DNA of 55,520 nucleotides from contig NZ_VSRL01000037.1 of the NCBI RefSeq assembly GCF_012184385.1, forward strand, positions 1 to 55,520. Reading direction: 5' to 3'. Positions within the stretch are counted from its first letter, which is position 1; every line of letters starts with the position of its first letter. Below are positions 1-9,700 of the stretch, one piece after another. The notes under the pieces are model-generated. The model ran no database searches, was not told the DNA's origin, and saw only the letters and a program-made list of their open reading frames with translations. The position numbers and the translations under genes were made by a program. Origin of the DNA: Lentzea indica (GTDB lineage: Bacteria; Actinomycetota; Actinomycetes; Mycobacteriales; Pseudonocardiaceae).

Positions 1-2
1 CG

Positions 3-950
3 CGGCCGCTGGTCGTCACCGAGGACCGCTGGTCCGGCCGGCTGACGTCGGCGGACTTCCCTGCGCCGGTCGAGGTCCTCGGCCACATCAAGCTGCCACG
101 GCAGGTCGACGTGCGGTCGCCCAAGTCGCGGCGCGACCTGGCGTCGACGATCCGCAACACCGGCATCACCGTGCCGTCCCGCGGCCGCAAGAAGACCACG
201 GCGGACGACGACCCCGAGCTCGCGACGCTGCGCCGCGCCCTGCGCGTGCACCCGTGCCACGGCTGCGACCAGCGCGAGGACCACGCCCGCTGGGGCGAGC
301 GGTACCACCGGCTGCTGGCGGAGACCGAGCAGCTGGAGCGCAAGGTCGCGGCGACCACGCACTCGCTGGCGCGCCAGTTCGACCGCATCCGGGCGTTGCT
401 GCGCGAGCGGGGCTACCTCAGCGAGGCCGAGGAGGTCACCGACGACGGCAAGCGCCTGACCAGGCTCTACAGCGAGTCGGACCTGCTGGCCGCCGAGTGC
501 CTTCGCCACGGCGTGTGGAAGGGCCTCAAGCCGGAGGAGCTCGCGGCCGTGGTGTCGTCGCTGGTCTACGAGGCGCGCCGGGACGGTCCCGTCGAGGCGC
601 GGCTGCCGCAGGGAGCGGTGTCGGACGCGATGCTCAAGACCGTGCGGCTGTGGGCGGAGATCGAGGACGACGAGCGCCGCCACAAGCTGGAGCGCATCAC
701 GCGTCAGCCGGATCCGGGCTTCGCCTGGCCGGTGTTCCGCTGGGCACGCGGCGAGTCGCTGGAGAAGGTGCTCAGCGCCGCGGAGGCCGGTGGCAACGAG
801 CTCGGTGCTGGCGACTTCGTGCGCTGGTGCCGCCAGGTGATCGACCTGCTGGACCAGATCCGCGACGTCCTCGGCCGCCAGGACCCGGTCGGAGCGGCGG
901 CCGCCAAGGCCGTCGACGCCCTGCGGCGCGGTGTTGTGGCGATGATGTGA
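3..950 (+). CDS. helY: HelY-type DEAD/DEAH RNA helicase, C-terminal part (5' end outside window)
   Basis: The reading frame is open from base 3, so only the C-terminal third of the protein is present. It matches the tail of actinobacterial HelY/Ski2-Mtr4-like superfamily 2 helicases: a basic linker, a Cys/His cluster reading HPCHGCDQREDH, a helical segment (LARQFDRIRALLRERGYL), and a C-terminal DSHCT domain (from about YSESDLLAAECLRHGVW onward) with the characteristic FAWPVFRWARG and DFVRWCRQVIDLLDQIRD stretches. The Walker motifs lie upstream of the window. Members of this family are ATP-dependent helicases thought to act on RNA. The family call is firm from the DSHCT signature; the symbol follows mycobacterial usage. 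Confidence 0.88.
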   Translation, partial: RPLVVTEDRWSGRLTSADFPAPVEVLGHIKLPRQVDVRSPKSRRDLASTIRNTGITVPSRGRKKTTADDDPELATLRRALRVHPCHGCDQREDHARWGERYHRLLAETEQLERKVAATTHSLARQFDRIRALLRERGYLSEAEEVTDDGKRLTRLYSESDLLAAECLRHGVWKGLKPEELAAVVSSLVYEARRDGPVEARLPQGAVSDAMLKTVRLWAEIEDDERRHKLERITRQPDPGFAWPVFRWARGESLEKVLSAAEAGGNELGAGDFVRWCRQVIDLLDQIRDVLGRQDPVGAAAAKAVDALRRGVVAMM

Positions 951-1059
951 CCCGGAGATGTGACATGGGCCTGACAAAGGTTTTGCGAGTCGGAGTAAAG
1001 ACTGACGTCAGAGGTGTGGTTGGATCGCGCCGCAACGTCGTACACACGGAGGTCGACAG

Positions 1060-1737
1060 ATGAGCAGCCCGTACGGACCGTCCGGAGGGAACGATCCGCA
1101 GCAGCCCTGGGGCCAGCCGCAACAGCCGCAGCAGCCCTACGGTGGCGGTTTCCCTCCCGGCACACCGTCCGGCGGCTTCCCGGCTCAGAACCCCTACGGC
1201 CAGCCGCAGCCCCAGCAGGGCCAGCAGCCGTACCCCGGTTTCGATCCGTCACAGCAGCAGACGCAGCAGTACGGCGTGCCCCAGCAGCCGCAGTCGAACC
1301 CGTACGGCACGCCCGTGCAGGATCCCTACGGCCAGCAGACGCAGCAGTACCCGGGCCAGCAGCCCAACCCGTACGGACAGCAGCCGGGCTACGGCCCGCC
1401 GATGCAGCAGAAGAAGAAGTCCAGCGCGGCCATCTGGGTCGCCGCGGTGGTCGTCGTCCTGCTCGTCGGTGGCGTGCTGTTCGCCGGGTTCGTGACGCCG
1501 GCCTTCTTCAAGAAGAAGATCTTCGACAACACGGCCGTGCAGAACGGGATCGTCCAGATCCTGAAGGACGAGTACAAGATCTCCGACGTCGGCGCCGCGA
1601 CCTGCAGCGGTGAGAACGAGGTCAAGCCCAACACCTCGTTCGAGTGCAAGGTGCAGGTCGGCGGCAAGGACAAGAAGGTCAAGATCGTCGTGAAGACCGC
1701 GGACGGCGAGTACGAGGTGGGTCAGCCCACCGGCTGA
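1060..1737 (+). CDS. DUF4333 membrane protein with long Pro/Gln/Tyr-rich N-terminal tail
   Basis: 225 residues with ATG start behind a good GGAGG (around 1048-1052). Residues 1-115 are low-complexity and cytosolic by prediction, built from imperfect NPYGQ, QQPYG and TQQYG units. A KKK stop-transfer sequence and one membrane helix (IWVAAVVVVLLVGGVLFAGF) follow. The C-terminal 75 residues form a DUF4333 domain outside the membrane, with the two conserved cysteines (ATCSGE and FECKV) that probably form a disulfide. DUF4333 proteins are common actinobacterial cell-envelope proteins of unknown function. The PQ-rich tail resembles those of many mycolata and Pseudonocardiaceae membrane proteins and may mediate crowding or protein contacts. 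Confidence 0.85.
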   Translation: MSSPYGPSGGNDPQQPWGQPQQPQQPYGGGFPPGTPSGGFPAQNPYGQPQPQQGQQPYPGFDPSQQQTQQYGVPQQPQSNPYGTPVQDPYGQQTQQYPGQQPNPYGQQPGYGPPMQQKKKSSAAIWVAAVVVVLLVGGVLFAGFVTPAFFKKKIFDNTAVQNGIVQILKDEYKISDVGAATCSGENEVKPNTSFECKVQVGGKDKKVKIVVKTADGEYEVGQPTG

Positions 1738-1767
1738 TCTTCGCCGGACCAGCGTGGTTTGCGTTAA

Positions 1768-1800
1768 CCTCCCTCAAGGACTTATTGGCCTTGGGGGAGG
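1768..1800 (+). promoter_or_regulatory. 12-bp hairpin containing the ribosome binding site of the gene at 1805
   Basis: Arms 1768-1779 and 1789-1800 pair over 12 positions (one G-U) around a 9-nt loop. The 3' arm is the GGGGGAGG Shine-Dalgarno of the GTG start at 1805. A TTTC follows, so it could instead end transcription of the DUF4333 gene. Either way, folding would hide the ribosome binding site. Confidence 0.5.
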
Positions 1801-1804
1801 TTTC

Positions 1805-2311
1805 GTGTCCGAGCACTTCCAGTGGTACGTGATCTGGGACGAGAACGACTCGATTCCCGCGGGTGTGGTCCGCGTGCACGCGGACCACACCGAGGAAGCG
1901 TTCACGCGGGATCTGGTGTGGGAGCGCTCAGACCTGCGGCACCGCACACCCATCCCGGCGCGGTGGGCCTCGCCTGATGACGCTCAGCGCGCGATGAACG
2001 AGATGATTCGCCTGATGACGTTGTGCGGGCGGCGGGACTGGGACGGTCCGTACCAGTACTACGGGATCTTCCACCACGAGCGGGACTCGGTGGACGTCAT
2101 GAACGCCTACCAGCTCGTCCGGCACCCGCGCGAGAACAACTGGGACGCGCAGCGGTGGGACTTCGCGACGGAGGACGGCTGGTCTCGGACGGATGTGCTG
2201 CGCCAGATCGATCACGCGAGCATCAACAGCGAGGCGGTGCCGATCACCCCGGCCGAGGCCGAACGGTTCATGGCGGCCCACCTGGAGAAGCACCGGGCAT
2301 CCGGAAACTGA
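1805..2311 (+). CDS. Conserved hypothetical protein, 168 residues
   Basis: Starts at GTG 1805, five bases after a very strong GGGGGAGG; an in-frame GTG at 1754 has no ribosome binding site. The product is soluble, acidic and Trp/His-rich (EHFQWYVIWDEN, HADHTEEAFTRDLVWERSD, YQYYGIFHHERDSVDV), without signal peptide or membrane helix. I do not recognise the family. It stands alone, 37 bases before the acetyltransferase gene and behind a hairpin that includes its own ribosome binding site, so translation may be structure-controlled. Codon usage matches the neighbours, so it looks like a real gene. Confidence 0.7.
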   Translation: MSEHFQWYVIWDENDSIPAGVVRVHADHTEEAFTRDLVWERSDLRHRTPIPARWASPDDAQRAMNEMIRLMTLCGRRDWDGPYQYYGIFHHERDSVDVMNAYQLVRHPRENNWDAQRWDFATEDGWSRTDVLRQIDHASINSEAVPITPAEAERFMAAHLEKHRASGN

Positions 2312-2348
2312 GGTGCGCCCGCGGACGCGCTGAGACACGATCGCGGGC

Positions 2349-3521
2349 GTGACCGAGATCCGCGTTCTCACCGACGAAGCGCAGTTCCGCGCCCACACGT
2401 CAGTCTTCCGCCGCGCGATGCACTGGGGTCCGCCCACTGACGAGCAGTGGCAGGTCGTGCTGCCCTCCTACGAGCCCGATCGGGTGCTCGCCGCGTTCGA
2501 CGGCGACGAGATGATCGGGACGACCCAGTCGTACGGCTCCTCTCTTGTCGTGCCCGGTGGCGCCCTCGTGCCGCACGCCGCCATCTCACGTGTGGGCGTC
2601 CGTGCCGACTACACGCGCCGTGGTGTGCTGACCGCCCTGATGCGCGAGCAACTCTCGACGCTGCCCGACCCGGTGGCCACGCTGCGCGCCTCTGAGGGGC
2701 GCATCTACGGCCGTTTCGGCTACGGCCTGGCCGGGCGGTGGCGGACGGTGGAGGTCGACGCCAACCGTGCCGTCATCGCGGGCGAGATGACCGGCCGGGT
2801 GCGGATGATCGATCAGGACACCGCGGACAAGCTGCTGCCGGAGCTGCACGAGGCCGTCGGGCGGACGCGGCCGGGGCAGATCGGCAGGTGGGCCGGCTGG
2901 TGGGCGCGGGCGCGCGACCGCAAGAGCGAGGCGGAGAACTCGGTCACCGTCGTCCACAGTGGACCTGACGGCGACGACGACGGTTTCCTGACCTACAAGG
3001 CGTCCGGGTACGAGGACTTCAAGCACCGGATGTCCATCGAGGACTTCGAGTGGGCGAACGACGACGCGTGGCGCGACCTGTGGATCTACGCGTCGCGGCT
3101 GGACCTGGTCGACAAGATCGAGATCGACGTGGCGCTCGACGAGCCGGTGTCGTGGCTGTTCGAGGATCCGCGCGTGGTCCGCACCAAGGACGTGTTCGAC
3201 GAGATCTGGCTGCGACTGGTCGACGTGCCGCGCATGCTCCAAGCCCGCACGTACGGCTCCGCTGACCCCGTGGTGATCGAGTTGCGGGACAGGCTCCTGC
3301 CCGCCAACGACGGCCGCTACCGGGTGTCGCCTGGTGGCGTCGAGCGCGTCGAGGAGCAGGCCGACATCACGATGCCGGTCGACCTGCTCGGTGCCGTCTA
3401 CTTCGGTGACACCACGTTCTCGCAGCTCGCGGCCACCAAACGGATCGCAGGGACCCGGCTGTCCGACGCCGACGCGTTGTTCGCCGTGCCCCAGAAGCCG
3501 TACTGCGGCACCTTCTTCTAG
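2349..3521 (+). CDS. Eis-like GNAT N-acetyltransferase
   Basis: 390 residues, the usual length for the Eis family (N-terminal GNAT, second GNAT-like lobe, C-terminal sterol-carrier-like domain). The acetyl-CoA P-loop is YTRRGVL at residues 88-94 and the family hallmark [13 protein letters not shown] is at 114-126. The chain ends in Phe, as expected because the Eis C-terminal carboxylate takes part in catalysis. Relatives transfer acetyl groups from acetyl-CoA to amines, including several amines of one aminoglycoside, but natural substrates in soil actinomycetes are mostly unknown. The GTG start has no obvious Shine-Dalgarno. It is cytosolic and monocistronic as far as can be seen. Confidence 0.88.
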   Translation: MTEIRVLTDEAQFRAHTSVFRRAMHWGPPTDEQWQVVLPSYEPDRVLAAFDGDEMIGTTQSYGSSLVVPGGALVPHAAISRVGVRADYTRRGVLTALMREQLSTLPDPVATLRASEGRIYGRFGYGLAGRWRTVEVDANRAVIAGEMTGRVRMIDQDTADKLLPELHEAVGRTRPGQIGRWAGWWARARDRKSEAENSVTVVHSGPDGDDDGFLTYKASGYEDFKHRMSIEDFEWANDDAWRDLWIYASRLDLVDKIEIDVALDEPVSWLFEDPRVVRTKDVFDEIWLRLVDVPRMLQARTYGSADPVVIELRDRLLPANDGRYRVSPGGVERVEEQADITMPVDLLGAVYFGDTTFSQLAATKRIAGTRLSDADALFAVPQKPYCGTFF

Positions 3522-3590
3522 GAGCTGTCGATTTCGCGGGTCGCCGTTCGTCTTACCGCGACAGTTCTCCGGCAGATGAGAGGGCAGCGA

Positions 3591-3938
3591 ATGAAGTACG
3601 TGATGCTGATCTACCAAGGCGGCGCGCTCGACCAGCAGGCGGCGCTCACCGAGGAGGAGCAGAAGCAGGTCCGCGCCGACTACCAGGGCATCAACGAGAC
3701 GCCGGGCGTCACGCCAGGGCTGCCGATGGGACTCCCGGAGAACGCGACGACCGTGCGCGTCGAGGGTGGGAGGACTCTCACCACCGACGGGCCGTTCGTC
3801 GGGATGAAGGAGGCGGTGGGCAGCTGGTTCATCCTCGAGGCCGACGACCTGGACGCGGCCATCGAGGTCGCCTCCCGCGTCCCGGCGGCGCGCTACGGCG
3901 GTGCCGTCGAGATCCGTCCCTCCGAGGTGTATTGGTAG
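3591..3938 (+). CDS. YCII/DGPF-domain protein partnered with an ECF42 sigma factor
   Basis: 115 residues from ATG 3591, preceded by GAGAGGG; an in-frame ATG 15 bases upstream is less well placed. It begins [11 protein letters not shown], typical of YCII-related proteins, and contains [17 protein letters not shown], the DGPF signature. Its stop codon overlaps the start of the sigma factor gene (3932-3938), so the two are translationally coupled. In actinobacteria YCII/DGPF genes almost always sit beside ECF42 sigma factors and are probably their regulatory partner or target; the reaction, if any, is unknown. Confidence 0.88.
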   Translation: MKYVMLIYQGGALDQQAALTEEEQKQVRADYQGINETPGVTPGLPMGLPENATTVRVEGGRTLTTDGPFVGMKEAVGSWFILEADDLDAAIEVASRVPAARYGGAVEIRPSEVYW

Positions 3939-5128
3939 CCCCGGTCGAGCAGGTCTTCCGGGAGGAGTGGGGCCGCGTCCTGGCCACCCTGATCGGCTTT
4001 CTCGGCGACTTCGACCTCGCCGAGGAAGCCGCGCAGGAGGCGTTCGCCATCGCCGCTGACCGGTGGCCGCGGGACGGCGTCCCCGGTAATCCACGGGCCT
4101 GGTTGATGAGAACGGCGAGGAACCGGGCCACGGACTGCATCCGCCGCGACCGGGCGCTCGTCGCCAGGTACGGCCTGCTCGTCACCGATGACCGGGTGGA
4201 GGAGGCGGCTGTGACGTCGTTCCCGGACGAGCGGCTGGAGCTCATCTTCACCTGCTGTCACCCGGCGCTCGCCGTCGATGCCCAGGTGGCGCTCACCCTG
4301 CGCACTCTCGGCGGACTGACGACCGACGAGATCGCCCGCGCGTTCCTGGTGCCGGAACGGACGATGGCGCAACGGCTGGTACGGGCGAAGCGCAAGATCA
4401 AAGCGGCGGGGATCCCGTTCCGCGTACCCCCGGATCACCTGCTCGGTGAGCGTCTGGACGCCGTGCTCTCCGTGCTCTACCTGATCTTCAACGAGGGCTA
4501 CGGCGGCCGCGACGAGCTCGCGGCCGAGGCGATCTGGCTGGGGCGCGCGCTGGCCGGGCTGATGCCGGACGACCCCGAGGTGCACGGGCTGCTGGCGATG
4601 ATGCTCCTGCACGACTCCAGGCGCGAGGCGCGGTTCAACGACGGCGAGCTGGTGCTGCTCGCCGACCAGGACCGGTCCCGGTGGGACACGGGACAGATCG
4701 CCGCCGGGCGCGCCGAGCTCGACCGCGCGCTCGCACTGGGCGGCCGCGGACCCCACGTGCTGCAGGCCGCCATCGCCTCGCTGCACGCCGAGACGCCGTG
4801 TGACTGGGCTGAGATCGCCGCGTTGTACCGGGAGCTCGCCCGGTTGACCGGCTCGCCCGTCGTGCGGCTCAACCTCGCCATCGCCGTAGCGGAGACGGAC
4901 GGACCGCAGGCCGGCCTGAGCATCGTGGACGACCTCGGGCTCGACGATTTCCGCTACCTGCACTCGACGAGGGGCGAGCTCCTGCACCGCCTCGGTCGCA
5001 ACGACGAGGCGCGGGAGGCTTACCGGCGTGCGCGAGACCTCTCGAGCGACGGTGCCGAGCGGCGCTTCCTCGACAGGAGGCTGGCGGAACTGGCTAAGGC
5101 CGTGTCCTGCAAGTCTCGTCCGCGATAG
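3932..5128 (+). CDS. ECF42 family RNA polymerase sigma factor with C-terminal TPR-like extension
   Basis: 398 residues. The start is TTG 3932, overlapping the YCII stop, with CCGAGG just upstream. Sigma region 2 lies at about residues 8-75 ([20 protein letters not shown], then the [16 protein letters not shown] segment) and region 4 at about 105-165 ([20 protein letters not shown]). The remaining 230 residues are helical repeats typical of ECF42 ([40 protein letters not shown]) that regulate this class, which has no classical anti-sigma factor. The last nine residues (AVSCKSRPR) and the stop codon are encoded by the left end of the MITE-like element at 5097-5258, so the native C-terminus has probably been replaced. 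Confidence 0.92.
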   Translation: MVAPVEQVFREEWGRVLATLIGFLGDFDLAEEAAQEAFAIAADRWPRDGVPGNPRAWLMRTARNRATDCIRRDRALVARYGLLVTDDRVEEAAVTSFPDERLELIFTCCHPALAVDAQVALTLRTLGGLTTDEIARAFLVPERTMAQRLVRAKRKIKAAGIPFRVPPDHLLGERLDAVLSVLYLIFNEGYGGRDELAAEAIWLGRALAGLMPDDPEVHGLLAMMLLHDSRREARFNDGELVLLADQDRSRWDTGQIAAGRAELDRALALGGRGPHVLQAAIASLHAETPCDWAEIAALYRELARLTGSPVVRLNLAIAVAETDGPQAGLSIVDDLGLDDFRYLHSTRGELLHRLGRNDEAREAYRRARDLSSDGAERRFLDRRLAELAKAVSCKSRPR

Positions 5129-5258
5129 TCGCGCCCGAGGGGGTTTCTGACGGCACCGCCGCGAAACCCGAATACGCCCGGTATGAGGGCTCCGCGGCGG
5201 CACCGTCAGAAACCCTCTCGAACGTGACTCTCATCGAACGGACTGGCAGGACACGGCC
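5097..5258. mobile_element. MITE-like element, 162 bp, with 66-bp imperfect terminal inverted repeats
   Basis: The left repeat 5098-5163 and right repeat 5193-5258 match at 52 of 66 positions with no gap; both tips read GGCCGTGTCCTGC, and the inner GGGTTTCTGACGG is also identical. A 29-base unique centre (5164-5192) codes for nothing. TA dinucleotides flank it (5095-5096 and 5259-5260), consistent with a TA target duplication as made by IS630/mariner-type transposases. It sits in the end of the sigma factor gene and abuts the MarR promoter. It could also act as a strong bidirectional terminator hairpin. No transposase is present. Confidence 0.6.
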
Positions 5259-5264
5259 TAGCAT
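5259..5264 (+). promoter_or_regulatory. Candidate leaderless -10 element for the MarR gene
   Basis: TAGCAT lies seven bases before the ATG at 5272, and there is no Shine-Dalgarno. This TANNNT-N7-start layout is the actinobacterial leaderless pattern. Its first two bases are the TA flanking the MITE-like element, so the element's right end would supply the -35 region. Confidence 0.4.
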
Positions 5265-5271
5265 CTCCCCC

Positions 5272-5685
5272 ATGTCGGACGTCGGTGTACTCTCCGCGCA
5301 CCTGCTCTCGGGCTTCCAGAAAGAACTCTTCACCCGCCTCGCCGAGGCGGGCCACGAGCAGCTGCGCCCACGCCACGGCGCCGTCATGGCCTACATCGCC
5401 CCCGACGGCACCCGCGCGAGCGAGCTGTCCGAACGCTCCGGCCAGCACAAGCAGGTCGTCGGCACGCTGATCGACGAGCTGGAGCGCCTCGGCTACGTCA
5501 CCCGCAGGCCAGACCCGGCCGACCGCAGGGCGAAGCTGGTCGTGCCCACCGAGCTGGGCCGCGACCAGATGGCCCAGGCCGCGAAGATCATCGCGGACAT
5601 CGAGGCCGGGTTCGCCCGGCAGGTCGGACCCGAGCGGTTCGCCGCGTTCAAGGAAGTGTTCGCGGAGCTCACTGACCGATCGTGA
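5272..5685 (+). CDS. MarR family transcriptional regulator
   Basis: 137 residues, cytosolic. The winged helix is evident: RASELSERSGQHKQVVGTLIDELERLGYV (about residues 45-73, read in two parts: RASELSERSGQHKQ and VVGTLIDELERLGYV) followed by the wing DPADRRAKLVVPTELG. The start ATG 5272 is preferred over an upstream GTG at 5224, which lies inside the MITE-like repeat. The gene converges on the NmrA gene, and the two overlap by 17 bases at their ends. It may control that gene through the palindrome at 6623-6644. No ligand can be inferred. Confidence 0.9.
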   Translation: MSDVGVLSAHLLSGFQKELFTRLAEAGHEQLRPRHGAVMAYIAPDGTRASELSERSGQHKQVVGTLIDELERLGYVTRRPDPADRRAKLVVPTELGRDQMAQAAKIIADIEAGFARQVGPERFAAFKEVFAELTDRS

Positions 5686-6610
5686 TCTCCGCGCGGTGCG
5701 CCGCGAGGAAGTCCTTGAGCGTCATCCACGTCGGCACGATCGAGCGCGTCAGCTCGGCGTCGCGGCGGGGCAGGATGTGCTCGGGGAACTCCGCGTAGTA
5801 CTGGAACATGTTGCCCAGCTCCACCGCGGCCGGGAACCCGAGCGCGCGGAAGTCGTTGTGGGACATGGGCTCGTACTTGACTTCCTCACCCAGCACCTCG
5901 CTGAACGCCTGCGCCACCTGCTGCCCGGTCAGGTGCTCACCGCTGAGCCCGAGCGTGTGCCCGATGGTCTCCGAAGGCCGCTTGAACACGCTCATGACCG
6001 CCTTGCCGATGTCCTCGCCGGCGATCCCGGAGAGCTTGCTCTCCCCCATCGGCAACGACAGCGTCAACGTGCCGTCAGCCGCGCGGCGCGGCGCCAGGTC
6101 GCGCAGCAGGTTGTTCCAGTAGAACGACATCCGCACGTACGTCGTCGGCAGGCCCGCCTGCTCGAACAACGCGTCCGCCTCGCCACCCTTCACGTCGAAG
6201 TGCGGCACCTTGTACTTCTCGTCGAGCGTCGGCATCCGGTCGTCGTCCAGCGCGATCACCTCGCGGGTGTCCTCCAGCGTCGACCACACGACGTGCCGCA
6301 GCCCCTTGGCCGCGTCGACGAGGTTCGTGACCTCCTCCAGCTCCTTGGCCGCCGAGAGATGCGTGAAGAACGGCGTCACCAGGAAGGCCCCGTACGCCCC
6401 GTCGAACGCCTTCCGCAGGCTGTCGACGTCGTAGAGGTCGGCCGCGACGACCTCGGCCCCCAGCTCCGCGAGCTTCTGAGCAGCGGCCGACGCGACCGAG
6501 CGGGTCAGCGCGCGCACCGCGAACTCCCCGTCGGCCAGCAACGCCCGCGCCACGGCTCCGCCCTGCTCGCCGGTCGCACCCACCACAGCAATGATCTTCT
6601 TCTCGCTCAT
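5669..6610 (-). CDS. NmrA-like NAD(P)-binding protein
   Basis: 313 residues with ATG start. A Rossmann nucleotide-binding motif opens the chain (IIAVVGATGEQGGAVARAL; GATGEQGG at residues 11-18), followed by the NmrA/HSCARG-type core (LRHVVWSTLEDTREV, YVRMSFYWNNLLRDL) and the C-terminal substrate lobe. Such proteins bind NAD(P) and act as redox sensors or as atypical reductases/isomerases; active-site Tyr/Lys of classical SDRs are not obvious. A perfect inverted repeat lies 13 bases upstream of the start, and a MarR gene converges on it, so a derepressible detoxification or redox-stress gene is likely. Confidence 0.87.
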   Translation of the reverse strand: MSEKKIIAVVGATGEQGGAVARALLADGEFAVRALTRSVASAAAQKLAELGAEVVAADLYDVDSLRKAFDGAYGAFLVTPFFTHLSAAKELEEVTNLVDAAKGLRHVVWSTLEDTREVIALDDDRMPTLDEKYKVPHFDVKGGEADALFEQAGLPTTYVRMSFYWNNLLRDLAPRRAADGTLTLSLPMGESKLSGIAGEDIGKAVMSVFKRPSETIGHTLGLSGEHLTGQQVAQAFSEVLGEEVKYEPMSHNDFRALGFPAAVELGNMFQYYAEFPEHILPRRDAELTRSIVPTWMTLKDFLAAHRAEITIGQ

Positions 6611-6622
6611 GCCTCCACCATA

Positions 6623-6644
6623 TAGTCACTTATTAGTGACTATC
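6623..6644. promoter_or_regulatory. Perfect 9-bp inverted repeat, operator candidate for the NmrA gene
   Basis: ATAGTCACT-TATT-AGTGACTAT lies 13 bases upstream of the NmrA start, where a repressor would block transcription. The shape fits a dimeric winged-helix regulator (MarR or HxlR type), both of which are encoded nearby. It could also affect the NACHT gene, which starts 84 bases away on the other strand. Confidence 0.6.
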
Positions 6645-6727
6645 AACCTGGATGACTACTTCGTTTGGGTGTAACCCGTGCCACACGGACGGCGATGGGG
6701 ATACCAGTCGCCCAGCGGAGGTAACGG

Positions 6728-9700
6728 ATGTCGCGCCCAGCCCTGTTCTCCTACGAAGGCGCGCTCCGCGTCCTGGGCAAGTACGAGCGTCCGTTGCTGG
6801 ACAAGGCCGACACGTTCCTCGGCGTCGGCATCCTCGTCGGCGGCGCGATCGAGCCGAATCTGCTCGACCTGGTCGACCCGAAGAACGAGGCCACGGCGTG
6901 CCTGCGCAAGATCCTCGACGGCATCACGGACAAGCTCACCGGCCTCTCCGGGACGCATCGGCACGAGCAGATCGCCGCGGCTCACACGATCATCGCCGTC
7001 ACGTCGGTGTTCGAGGCTTTCCGCGAGGAGATCGGCGACGACTTCGACAAGTTCAAGATCACCGACAGCGAGAAGTTCCGCATCTTCAGCACCGAGCCTC
7101 CTGCCAGGAGGAAGGAGGTCTCCGCCCTGCCGAGCCTCACGGCGATCGCCGTGCCGTCCCCGAGCGCCACTCGAGGCTTCCACGAGAACCTCGAAGGCGC
7201 ACTTGGCCCGTTCCTCGGCAAGGCAGTCGCAGACGTCTGCAAGTTCCTCGACGGACTGGACGCCAAGCCGGCGCGTATCAGCACTCTTGAGTTCGTATCC
7301 GCGGTAACGCTCAAAGCACGCAGCTCGTACACGCATCACTACCTCGGGATCGCCGCAGCCATCCCGGAGTTCCAGATCTGGGCACTGCTCGGGGAGCACG
7401 CCGCGACACGTGCCGTGATCGAGGAGAACAACGTCGAGCTGGCACGGGAACTGGCGGCTGTCCGAACGGAGTCACTGGAGCTGTTCTCCCGGCTGATGGC
7501 TCTGCTCTCGTCCGGGCAGACGCCGCCGGGCCAGAAGTACCGCGAGAAGCTCAAGACCGTCGCCGAAGCGGCCCTGCGCAAGCCGTTGATCGGCTCCAAC
7601 ATCGATCCGTCTTCGGTCGACGCGGTGTTCCCGAAGGTCGAGGACGGGTTCATCGTCCCGAGCTACCGGCTGACGGTCTACGACGAGTACACCGGGGCGT
7701 CTTCAGGGGAATGGTGGAAGCACCACACCGAGGTCCGGCAGGACCTGGACGCGTTCCTGGCCGCGCATCTGGCGGGAGCGGAGAGCACCACCTGTCCCCT
7801 GCTGGTCCTGGGCAATCCAGGAGCGGGCAAGTCGCTGCTGATGGAGGTGCTCGCCGCCCGGCTGCCGGCCGATCAGTTCACTGTGGTGACTGTTCAGCTC
7901 CGCAAGGTTCGAGCAGAGGACCGCATCTGCGACCAGATCGAAACCGCCCTGCGGGACGTCCTCGGAAAAAACGTCGACTGGGAACAGCTGGCCGAGGCGT
8001 GCGGAGACAGCGTTCCCGTGGTCCTGCTGGACGGATTCGACGAGCTGATCCAAGCGAGCGGGGTGCACCAGTCGACCTACCTCAAGCAGGTGCAGGAGTT
8101 CCAGCAACTGCAGGCAGACCTGCGACATCCGGTCGCGGTGGTCATCACGTCGCGGATGCTCGTCGCCGACCGGGCGCGCATTCCCCACGGAGTGCCGATC
8201 GTGAAACTGGAGGAGTTCGACGACGGTCGCATCGAACGCTGGCTGAACACCTGGAACGCGGAGAACCTCAACACCCCGGGCTTCCGGTCGCTCGACCTCG
8301 CCGCCCTCAGCCACCACGCGGATCTGGCGAGGCAACCGTTGCTCCTGCTCATGCTCGCGATCTACGCGACTGATCCGGACCAGCCACCGCTGGACGACCC
8401 GAACCTGTCGAACTCCGAGTTGTACCGCCGTCTCATCCAGTTGTTCGTCATGCGGCAGGTCGGCCAGAAGGGTCCGGCGCCGCTCGCCCCGGCGGTCGTG
8501 ACGCGGCTCGCGGCCAAGAGCTCCTGGCGGCTGGGCATAGCCGCCTTCGCGATGTTCAACCGCGGACACCAGTACGTGACCGCGGTAGCACTCAACAAGG
8601 ATCTCGCCGTCTTCGCCCCTACCCCGAAGCCGAACCCAGGCACCAGTTTCGACACGCCGATCGACGATGCCGACCGCACCGTGGAGAACTTCTTCTTCGT
8701 CCACTCGCCGACGCTCAACGACGGAGCCTCACCCGGCCTGCGCACCTACGAGTTCCTGCACGCCACCTTCGGCGAGTACCTGATCGCCGAGGTGACGATG
8801 AACCTGCTTCGAAGCATGGCCACCGCGGGAGCCCTGCCGACCGCCGATCCGTTCGAGGAAGCCAGGCCGCCGGACGAGCCGAAGCTGCTCGCTCTGACAT
8901 CACATCGGGTGTTCGCCAAGCGGAAGCCGATCACCGAGTTCGCGCGGGGCTTGTTCAGCTCCCTCCCGAAGACCGAGCAAGTACGCGTGTTGCAGACGCT
9001 CGACGATCTCATTCGGTCATTCCACGACCGCACGCTCAGCGATCCCCATCCGGCCTACAGGCCGACATCCGCCACGGCCGTCTCGCGCATCGCCACCTAC
9101 TCGGCCAACCTCGTCTGCTTGCGGGTACTGCTGGACGTGACCGCCCCGCCGCCCGTGGACAGCCTGTTCCCGAGCTACCTCGGCGAGGTCCGGCTGACCC
9201 GATGGCGTGCCACCGTCAGGTTGTGGCAGTCCGGTTTGGACCTCGACGGCTGGGACGCGGTGTGTGGCGCGATCACGCTCGTGGAAACCGATGCGTGGTA
9301 CATCACCGAGCAAGAGGACAACTTCCCACGGCAGGGAGAAGCCAGGCTGCTCGGCGACGCGAGGTTGGAGGCAATGCTGAGCATCGGCGGGAGGTTCGCC
9401 AGCAGCGATGTGGGATCCGGCCAGCAGGAACAACGACTCCTGTCCGACCTTGCCGACTGGTTGCTCAATTCCGTCGGAACTGGAGGCACCGGTTCCAGCA
9501 TGCCACTCGACGTGGTCCGACTGTCCAACGTTCTGCAATCACTGGACGAGGGCGCCCCGATGAACCACAGTGCTCGAGCCATCATGGCGGTGGCACTGTC
9601 CAGAGAAGCACCGCGTCTGCCGCGATCGACCGTGGAGCGGGCGTTGAAGCACATCATGCCGCGCACTTCGGCCCGAGGCCGCGCGACCAGGAGGCACGCA

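Noticed and set aside
2586-4094. Long minus-strand ORF (502 codons)
   Set aside because: It is antisense to the Eis-like and YCII genes; composition is Arg/Pro/Gly-rich without any domain, typical of GC-rich shadow frames.
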